Source of the DNA: Lutraria lutraria
Taxonomy: Eukaryota > Mollusca > Bivalvia > Venerida > Mactridae
Direction: 5' to 3'
Length of the DNA stretch: 64,000 nucleotides
NCBI GenBank assembly: GCA_964023205.1
Contig: OZ026847.1
Span: 5,144,819 to 5,208,818 of the forward strand
The notes beneath the pieces are model-generated. The model was not told where the DNA came from. It saw only the letters and a program-made list of their open reading frames with translations, and ran no database searches. Both the position numbers and the translations under genes were made by a program. This document shows, piece by piece, positions 58,801-64,000 of the stretch. Within the stretch, counting starts at the first letter, position 1. The number at the start of each line of letters is the position of its first letter.

Positions 58801-61800
58801 CAAAGGTGCTACTACTGGAATATCCCTTAGCCCAAAACTATCCATCCCGCCAGCTTTTGAACTGGCCACATTATGACTGGGATTCAACATAAAGTTGTCC
58901 TGGGGCTCCTGTTTAATGAACACTTTGCTTGGAGATGGCGGAGGAGAGATAACCTCCTCCTTCACTTTTGCCACTGATATCACAGTTGTTTCCCCTGATT
59001 CACTAATACCACCAGATGGCGACACTATAGCAGACACAGTCTGTTTGTCTTCTGCTTCTGAGAAAGGTTTTTGATTGGATGATGAGGTATCAGAAGAATA
59101 TTCCGTTGGTGGATACACAGGGGCTTGAGATGGAAACTGGGGCCTAAATGCAAATGCTGGGAGGGGCGGTAATGTAGAGACAAATCCCTGTGGAACATGA
59201 GATGACACTGATGGTATCTGACTCGGTATTGGTGATATCAAGGGAGACGATTCTAATGGCTGTCTATTTGGCGATGGATGCTGAGGCTCAGGTCGAGGTA
59301 ATTCAGCAAGTTTATCTCCACTTATTGTCGATTCTACAGGAATTGGCACAGGCGTACTCTTATCCTTATCTGAATCAACTGGACTTGGACTAGTTGGGGG
59401 TGAACTAGAAGTTAGTTCGTCCTGATTAATTTCATCAGCCTCATTCTGAGTTTCCTCGGCACCAGAAATACTGCTATCAGACAATGATTCTGAATCAGAA
59501 GGACCCTGAAATATATTTTTTTGCAATAAAATATGAAAGTATTCTAAAACCAGTAAAAACCAGTTAATTTCTAGTATTTAACAGCATGCAGTTTCAATGC
59601 CAAAACTTACCCATGGACCTGTTATATATATAAGCAATCAACATTTTAGAGTCAAACACAAACGAGGCATAAAAATGACAATAGTGTATCCCAAGATGCA
59701 ACTGATGGAGATCACATGGTCAGGACTAAAACCTTACAAAAAACGTACAAGCACTTAGGAAACTGACTCTCGCATTACGTCGCTGTGTTGATGAAATCTA
59801 TAACATGTCAACAACAGACTATATTGTCTTATGAAATAACAGACTAAGTGACTAAAATATCAAGCAGTATTAACACTCGTAAGTCAAAAACACGGCACAT
59901 ACCTCGACTTTACTTTTGGAAAATTTATCATCGGAGTCTGACGCAGTATGATGTCTTTTCTTTTCTCGATCAGAACTAAGTGAACTCTGAAATAGTCGAT
60001 GTTTGTTCATTATACCAAATTTTCACCAATAACACAACAGGAGGCGCTATATATTACAGCATTTTTTCAATTTGTTACCTTATGAGTTGAACAATTTTTA
60101 GATGCACCAAATATCATTGCAAGAATTATTGTTACATTAATACTGAGTCATATTAATTTCCTTTTCTCAAAGAATGAAGTATTGGTGCATGTGTGTGTCT
60201 GTGTGTGTGTGGGGGGGGGGGGGGGGGGGTATAATTAAAGCGGCCAGATGTTCATTAAATCATAAATTTTTCTGAGTAAAGCTGCAGCTAGAGTTATCTA
60301 TCAAAATTCTAAAACATAACAGCTGACGAGCAGTCTATGAATGCTTAATTATTAGTTATTTAGTTTTGTTTGTTTGTTTGTTTGTTTGTTTGAGTTTTAC
60401 GCCCCTTTTCAACAGTAAGAGTAATATATGGCAGACACTTCACTTAACCATTGTTCCTGGATAGTAACTAACTATCAGTAAATTGAGGTTAGACAATAAT
60501 TCCTGGATAGTAACTAACTATCAGTAAATTGAGGTTAGACAATAATTCCTGGATAGTAACTAACTATCAGTAAATTGAGGTAAGACAAAACCTTTTTACT
60601 GAAGAATTAATTTTTAATCAAATTCAAGAACTTAGCCGAATAAAGCGAACATAACTTTTTTTCGTTTATAATGTAGAAACAAATCACAAATATGATGCAT
60701 TATCCTTAACAAAATTCTCAAATTTCAATACATCATAATTTGTAAGAAACATATTTTCCATATCATTCAGACTCGATGTTGCGGGCTATACAGTAAATTA
60801 TCTTCATCAATTAAAGATACAACAGGTGTTTGATGTGAGTTATAATTAAACATTTATTAGAAGTGCAACAGTTAATTTGCTTGCAACTATCAATGCATCA
60901 TTAATAAAGCAGACTGATCGTATGTTGTAATGAAACAGACTGGTTGTGTGTTCGTACAATGGAAACCAGACTGCATTATTCAAAGTGAATGAATTTGAAT
61001 ATAGAATTAGAAATATGTGTACGCTATGGAAATAGATTATTAATATAGACTTCAATACTTCAGAGTACAGTGTAAAACTAAAGTAACTGTATTCTAGAAA
61101 TAAAACAGCTAAAACTGTCTTGCATTTATCACAAGCTTACAGCACCCAAACACTGTACCAATTTGAACTATCACAATTTACTATAAAACTAACAGCTAAC
61201 AATGATTTGTTTCAATTTCTCGCCAAGATTGATATTGTACGAATTTTAATTGAATTTTCTAATAGCTGTTTACTTAAAATATCTATCACAACATGTCAAG
61301 TGTACTGTCGTACTGAAATTAATCATTCCTTTTTCTTCTGTTGAACTTGCATGTACTAAGTATTATATCGACACGTTATACATCAAACATGAACCTACAA
61401 CATAATGCTGCACTGAGAATAATCTAACAAACTCTGGGATACGTTAGTAATCAAATTATTTCAAGATGCATCAATACATAACCTAGTAAAGGAATGCATT
61501 AACAACCGTACATAAATAACCGTAAATCCAGGGCATGTTAGAGAAGGCACGATCACACTCGGTCGCATTTACACGATGAAAGACCATGTCTAGGTGACAT
61601 GTTGATTATCACTAATCCTCACCAGACCTGGCATTGATTTTACAAATAAACAAAGATTGAAACATATTCAGAAACGGTTGCTACGCAACAGAAATTATTC
61701 ATGTTTGACAGTTGTTAATCCGTTGCGTATTATGATAACAAATTTATTACTATATCTAAGAAGCATTAAATCTACAGCTTACAGGATACAGGGATCGTAA

Positions 61801-62836
61801 ATGTTATTTCGAGATTATACACACCAAATAAAATGAGCTTATCAATAAATTTTAATGCATTCTGCAATATGTAACCATCTAAAATATAAGCTCTTAAAAA
61901 ATCAATTGTTTGCCTTACACAGATCTGTCATTTTTGGGAATATTCTGCTTGTAGATAATTCAGAAGTTAAACTTAAGACCTCCTACTTGTGAGGGAAAAA
62001 AATAAAACAAAGGCTAGTGTTCATGTGATTTAGGGACAAAATAAAGCAAACTAAAATTAATCAAGCTTAGAGTATGCTAGATTTGTAATGCTGCAAAACT
62101 GGTTCAATTCCTGGTCACAATAGGTCATACCTTTCATGAAAACTTGACAATAATGTAATTTTTTCCCCATGTGGAGTAATTGCTGGTTCCTCGTGAAAAA
62201 GTTAAAATAGTACTGGTTAGAAATAGTCCAGGAAATATTGTTAGGTGAATCGACTGAATTGATGTTAAAGGGGCATACCCTACAACTTAGTGCATCTAGA
62301 ATAAAGACAAAATGATGATAAATTAGAAGCTTGTAAAGAAAAAAGCCGACGAAGAAAGTTTCAGCCAAAAATTCATCCAATTAAAAATAAAATCATAAAA
62401 AAATATTAGTTTCCATAAAAGATCGAAAACTCTTTGGAATTTGTTGTACAATTTTTGGGTGGAAGCGATTTATTATTCATAGCTATGATTTTTGCGGCTA
62501 GTACCTAAACTAGTCATTTTATGACCCAAGTTCTTCTTGCAATTATCCATTATATATTGTTTTACATACATCTAACACATTTTTACACTTTCACAGAATG
62601 TTTGTCAGTTGTAGGGTATGCCCCTTTAAATGGGTGTTAAACTCATACAGATTAATAAAACTTGGCCTTACCCTTCGTTTCTTTTTCTCTCTATCTGTGC
62701 TACAGCTGCTTGATGTGCTGAGAGCCGACGGTGAAGAGGGAACCAGGGATTTCTTGGAATCACTTGTTGGACTATCAAGGTTATCTAAACTGCTTACACT
62801 ATTTGTACCTTTCTTTTTATTCTCTTTTGAGTCAGT
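49782..62836 (-). CDS. RERE: Atrophin/RERE-like corepressor, C-terminal 943 residues in 12 exons (5' end beyond window)
   Basis: On the - strand the coding segments are 62836-62672, 59986-59903, 59505-58514, 57469-57310, 56927-56765, 56231-56138, 55598-55471, 55080-54895, 53802-53425, 53353-53123, 51871-51699 and 49859-49782: 2832 nt, 943 codons and a stop, all phases compatible. Hallmarks in order (residues of the visible part): Ser/Pro/acidic region 84-413; NRGEFNSCSRCDLIFKP near 419-435, matching the vertebrate NSCARTDL motif; TPALRQLSEYAKPH near 505-518; an Arg/Glu-rich run at 554-580; four AER repeats near 677-698; poly-Ala and then a His-rich HSHTHLHLHQ; and a conserved C-terminal box. 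Atrophins act in the nucleus as corepressors with HDAC1/2 and orphan nuclear receptors. BAH, ELM2, SANT and GATA domains would lie to the right of the window. RERE rather than ATN1 is an inference, as invertebrates usually have one long Atrophin. A missed exon inside the 2.7-kb intron cannot be excluded. Confidence 0.92.
49940..50110 (+). mobile_element. tRNA-derived SINE in last Atrophin intron
   Basis: It has an A box (cggtccagtggttagtg) and a decayed B box (gggtttaattctc), then 'ccttccatgaaaatttgaca', the same tail as 62120-62155. Confidence 0.6.
51340..51400. mobile_element. Dispersed repeat 'agctcgactttttcttcg', second copy
   Basis: Matches 2097-2182 with a deletion in the middle. Its end has tcgaaaacagccgagct. 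Confidence 0.5.
51421..51600. mobile_element. MITE family E copy, left-truncated, in last Atrophin intron
   Basis: It is near-identical to 47761-47928, including the A-rich centre and the gacgttgctttaccac end. The left TIR is missing. Confidence 0.65.
51699..51871 (-). CDS. RERE: Atrophin exon k: REQELLQSDLYRRAY box
   Basis: 173 nt, entering in phase 1 and leaving in phase 0 (donor gtaaat, acceptor caattttag). It encodes LPVGVPPHILAASREQELLQ and SDLYRRAYSDPALAQQ, aligning with the vertebrate stretch around HENEVLRHQLF before the final helix. Confidence 0.94.
51939..52216 (-). mobile_element. Dispersed repeat family F in Atrophin intron
   Basis: Reverse-orientation relative of 35456-35729, with matching order of 'gcccagc(a/g)attcactcatt' and 'gtgtagatgtgcaagacacaa' segments. 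Confidence 0.65.
52267..52446. mobile_element. MITE family C copy in Atrophin intron
   Basis: A 180-bp element with tacagtacaatctctg at one end and gagaggttttactgta at the other. It is the closest relative of 32897-33076. Confidence 0.8.
53123..53353 (-). CDS. RERE: Atrophin exon j
   Basis: 231 nt, phase 1 on both sides, with a perfect gtaagt donor. It encodes MIYQIYTQRLTHEQHVYMQR and SNELIMRAGGSMPGN, then a Cys/His-containing tail (FCNKHERHGG). The upper part looks like a conserved helix. An earlier internal GT at 53173 would also keep phase and would give a shorter exon. I prefer the gtaagt site. Confidence 0.87.
53425..53802 (-). CDS. RERE: Atrophin exon i: AER repeats, poly-Ala and His-rich tract
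   Basis: 378 nt, phase 1 on both sides. Four AER-type repeats (ERLSAERMSAERLSAERLQA) precede DPMMRLQM, then 11 Ala in a row (residues 718-728, mixed GCT/GCC/GCA/GCG codons), then HAHTHTHAHSHTHLHLHQ. Human ATN1 has AERLAAERQHAERV, DPLARLQML and HSHIHSHLHLHQ in the same order. The rest is Pro/Gly/His-rich. The next intron is only 71 bp. Confidence 0.96.
54895..55080 (-). CDS. RERE: Atrophin exon h
   Basis: 186 nt, phase 1 on both sides. It encodes LDRLIPPGANPLDPHWLDIQ and ends in LVARERERLERL, again Arg/Glu-rich. Acceptor caatttcag, donor gttagt. Confidence 0.9.
55471..55598 (-). CDS. RERE: Atrophin exon g: Arg/Glu dipeptide-rich helix
   Basis: 128 nt. It encodes alternating Arg/Glu runs (LERDKRERDARERELREHEL, then RSLEMREKLKAEMEMKPP), matching the RE repeats that give RERE its name and probably forming a long charged helix. 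Acceptor aacttttacag, donor gtatga. Confidence 0.95.
55655..55705 (-). mobile_element. SINE tail fragment
   Basis: 'aatgaccctggctgatggtg' matches the tail of the SINE at 31799-31820. It lies in the intron just upstream of Atrophin exon g. Confidence 0.35.
56138..56231 (-). CDS. RERE: Atrophin exon f
   Basis: 94 nt, with two bases of a split codon at each end. It encodes SIPGYLGYPFMDPIRMAAMY, aligning with the ATN1 stretch that follows the LSEYARPH motif. Acceptor tatatttcag, donor gtttgt (a weaker +4/+5 context). Confidence 0.9.
56413..56590 (+). mobile_element. Dispersed repeat family H in Atrophin intron
   Basis: The second copy of the family at 30885-31060, about equally long and diverged by scattered substitutions. 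Confidence 0.55.
56636..56694. mobile_element. MITE family C, right-end fragment
   Basis: Only the right part remains (ggttgttgctctacagaggg ... gagaggttgtactgt). Confidence 0.6.
56765..56927 (-). CDS. RERE: Atrophin exon e: TPALRQLSEYAKPH motif
   Basis: 163 nt, entering in phase 0 and leaving one base. The C-terminal part PDTPALRQLSEYAKPHTL aligns with human ATN1 PDTPALRTLSEYARPHVM. The first half is polar and variable. Confidence 0.96.
57310..57469 (-). CDS. RERE: Atrophin exon d: NSCSRCDLIFKP motif
   Basis: 160 nt. The first base completes a split codon, and the exon leaves in phase 0 with donor gtgagc. It encodes KLLNRGEFNSCSRCDLIFKP then PDSKLAERR, the most diagnostic Atrophin motif here (human ATN1 and RERE have NSCAR-DL-F-PL--SKLA-KR). 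It is a key anchor for the family call. Confidence 0.96.
58514..59505 (-). CDS. RERE: Atrophin exon c: long Ser/Pro-rich exon
   Basis: 992 nt, the longest exon here, entering in phase 0 and leaving two bases of an Ile codon (donor gtaagt). It is rich in Ser, Pro and Glu, disordered-looking, with GFVSTLPPLPAFAFRPQFP in the middle. Two SUMO-acceptor-type sites (hydrophobic-K-x-E) are visible: VKEE at residues 264-267 and IKQE at 280-283, separated by PPPSPSK. It ends in a Ser/Asp/Glu patch (MEDSDSDRE). Vertebrate RERE has an equivalent Pro/Ser region. Confidence 0.93.
59903..59986 (-). CDS. RERE: Atrophin exon b
   Basis: 28 codons, phase 0 on both sides, acceptor actatttcag and donor gtatgt. 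The peptide SSLSSDREKKRHHTASDSDD is basic and then acidic. Being symmetric in phase, it could be skipped without a frameshift. Confidence 0.75.
60190..60230. repeat. GT run and 19-bp poly-G
   Basis: (GT)n followed by G at 60211-60229. The exact length is likely uncertain in any assembly. Confidence 0.9.
60366..60600. repeat. TTTG microsatellite, dispersed repeat and 46-bp tandem repeat
   Basis: A (TTTG)n run leads into 'gagttttacgcccctttt'. Then a 46-bp unit repeats three times with starts at 60454, 60500 and 60546 (ttcctggatagtaactaact...gaggttagaca). It lies in the Atrophin intron 59987-62671. Confidence 0.8.
62082..62258 (+). mobile_element. SINE tail in Atrophin intron
   Basis: 'aactggttcaattcctggtc' (decayed B box) is followed by 'ctttcatgaaaacttgacaa' and 'ccccatgtggagtaattg', ending at 'gttaggtgaatcgactg'. 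It directly abuts the TTAA MITE. Confidence 0.5.
62265..62629. mobile_element. piggyBac-type MITE with TTAA target duplication and perfect TIRs
   Basis: TTAA at 62265-62268 is followed by AGGGGCATACCCTACAAC (62269-62286). The exact reverse complement at 62608-62625 is followed by TTAA (62626-62629). The 357-bp interior has no coding capacity, so it would be moved by a piggyBac transposase from elsewhere. It ends about 40 bp from the donor of Atrophin exon a. Confidence 0.88.
62672..62836 (-). CDS. RERE: Atrophin exon a: Lys/Ser-rich
   Basis: 55 codons, phase 0 on both sides, acceptor atatttcag and donor gtaagg. The peptide is polar, with KENKKKGTNS, a long Ser run and an end in REKKKRR, which is a likely nuclear localisation signal. 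It fits the region following the GATA finger in RERE but has no unique motif, so the exon is placed by frame and splice sites. Confidence 0.8.
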
Positions 62837-62839
62837 CTG

Positions 62840-63766
62840 AAATATTAATAACAGGATTTTCATTAACATTCAGTGCAACAGATTTTCTTATGAAAATAAG
62901 ATTTGGCCGGGGGTCATGGGGCCGCTTACTTAAATATTGTACTTAAATTTTCAAATTTTTGGGATTGTAACCGGTCTTTTTGCGAGTTTAACCAATGTTT
63001 TGTATCGGCAATCGTTTCTTAATGAAAACCTTGAACAATCATAAAATATTGAGTAAGAAGACTAAATTTTTGACTTGATTTTAATACTGAATTCCGCCTT
63101 GTTTCAAATTTTAAAAGCAACACTTCGTTATGTAACCCAACGCGTTGGTATTCAAAACATGATAATATTTGTACTTTTAACATGAAGTTTATACAAAAAT
63201 GACTTAAGTACATAGACCATCATTGACAACTAGTAAAAACTAACTTATTAAATATAAAATGCCGTCTCCGATCTCGGTTCCAAAGTGACTACAAGCTCAA
63301 ACTAAGGTTTTCAAAACATTCTGAGTTTGGTCTCAAACTGAGCTTGGAGCTCATTTTTGAGACCGATCTCTTGTTTTAAAATCTCAGCCAAAGACTACCA
63401 GAAAACACTAAATCATTTGTACAACGACATGGCCATGATAAATCATAAACTGAAACACTAGAAAATGAGAAATTGAGAAATGTTTATGATATCTATTCAA
63501 TATCTCCTAACATACACAGAGTTCTTGACTTATGTATTTCATGTACTGATGTAGAGTGTGGTGTTATCTTCATAAGATATTTACACTAGTGTACAACTGT
63601 TGTTCATACAGACAGGTCACATGCAAACAAGGTGTTTTATCCTCAAATTTGATATGTTTCAATATTTTGGGAGAGTTTTTTTTAGTTGGTTTGATTTTGG
63701 GGCATGTATGTATTTTGGGCATGACATTTTAATAATCTAATCATTTTTTTAAAATCTATATTCACA
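62840..63766. other. Atrophin intronic sequence, nothing recognised
   Basis: No exon with good splice sites and Atrophin-like peptide was found between exon a and the right edge. The next upstream exon should lie beyond 64000. Confidence 0.4.
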
Positions 63767-63952
63767 TACAGTCTAACTTGTGTTAGTGGTCACCTTCAAA
63801 CATAGGCCACCCTGTGAACAATAGCTGATTTTTAAAACTATCACAGATTATTTATATCAAAATGACCTCTGAATAAAGGCCACTTGTCAATAAAGGCCAA
63901 AGCCATATTATGTCTTTCCAATGGGTGGCCTTTGTTCACAGGTTTGAGTGTA
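63767..63952. mobile_element. MITE family B copy
   Basis: It starts tacagtctaacttgtg and ends ttcacaggtttgagtgta. It lies upstream of Atrophin exon a, presumably in an intron. Confidence 0.7.
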
Positions 63953-64000
63953 GTTATACACGAAACTGAATTAAAATTGACTGCCTGAAGTTCAAGTTTG

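Overview
The window is animal nuclear DNA, AT-rich and intron-rich. It most likely comes from a mollusc, and a bivalve seems likeliest. This is inferred from protein family content, from many short terminal-inverted-repeat elements and tRNA-derived SINEs of the kind that litter molluscan genomes, and from several minisatellites. No prokaryotic genes, CRISPR, rRNA or intact tRNA genes were seen.

Two protein-coding genes can be rebuilt exon by exon, and they point toward each other. On the + strand, 18615-38150 holds a complete FoxJ2/FoxJ3-like forkhead transcription factor: ten coding exons, 417 codons before the stop, all introns GT-AG and all phases consistent. On the - strand, 64000 down to 49782 holds the C-terminal part of an Atrophin/RERE-like transcriptional corepressor: twelve coding exons and 943 in-frame codons before the stop. 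The N-terminal part, where RERE proteins carry BAH, ELM2, SANT and GATA domains, would lie beyond the right edge. The two stop codons are about 11.6 kb apart, tail to tail. The space between holds long putative 3' UTRs, inverted-repeat elements and SINE debris.

Layout: 1-18.5 kb is gene-poor and repeat-rich. It has a nested pair of MITEs (9-398), a 25-bp x5 repeat (1656-1780), a 2.5-kb 35-bp satellite (3541-6058), a CpG-containing stretch with three CACGTG boxes (about 9.0-9.5 kb) and a 2.6-kb GTT/GCT-rich array with a 645-bp tandem duplication (12.4-15.27 kb). 18.6-38.15 kb is FoxJ, whose introns hold two 23-bp minisatellites, a 22-bp hairpin, SINEs and MITEs. 38.15-41.75 kb is unique-looking sequence that fits a long FoxJ 3' UTR. 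42.1-42.8 kb holds nested inverted repeats, and 43.0 kb a hammerhead-ribozyme-like hairpin. 46-49.8 kb is presumed Atrophin 3' UTR plus repeats. 49.8-62.8 kb is the Atrophin exons. 62.27-62.63 kb is a perfect TTAA-flanked piggyBac-type MITE inside an Atrophin intron.

The two genes are both nuclear regulators, but nothing in the sequence shows that they work together. The long open frames in the satellite arrays are products of repeat structure, not genes. No wholly new multi-gene system was found. The strongest unusual signals are higher-order repeat structure in three minisatellite arrays, the hammerhead-like motif pair, the TTAA-flanked MITE and a 25-residue terminal Atrophin exon that ORF scanning alone misses.
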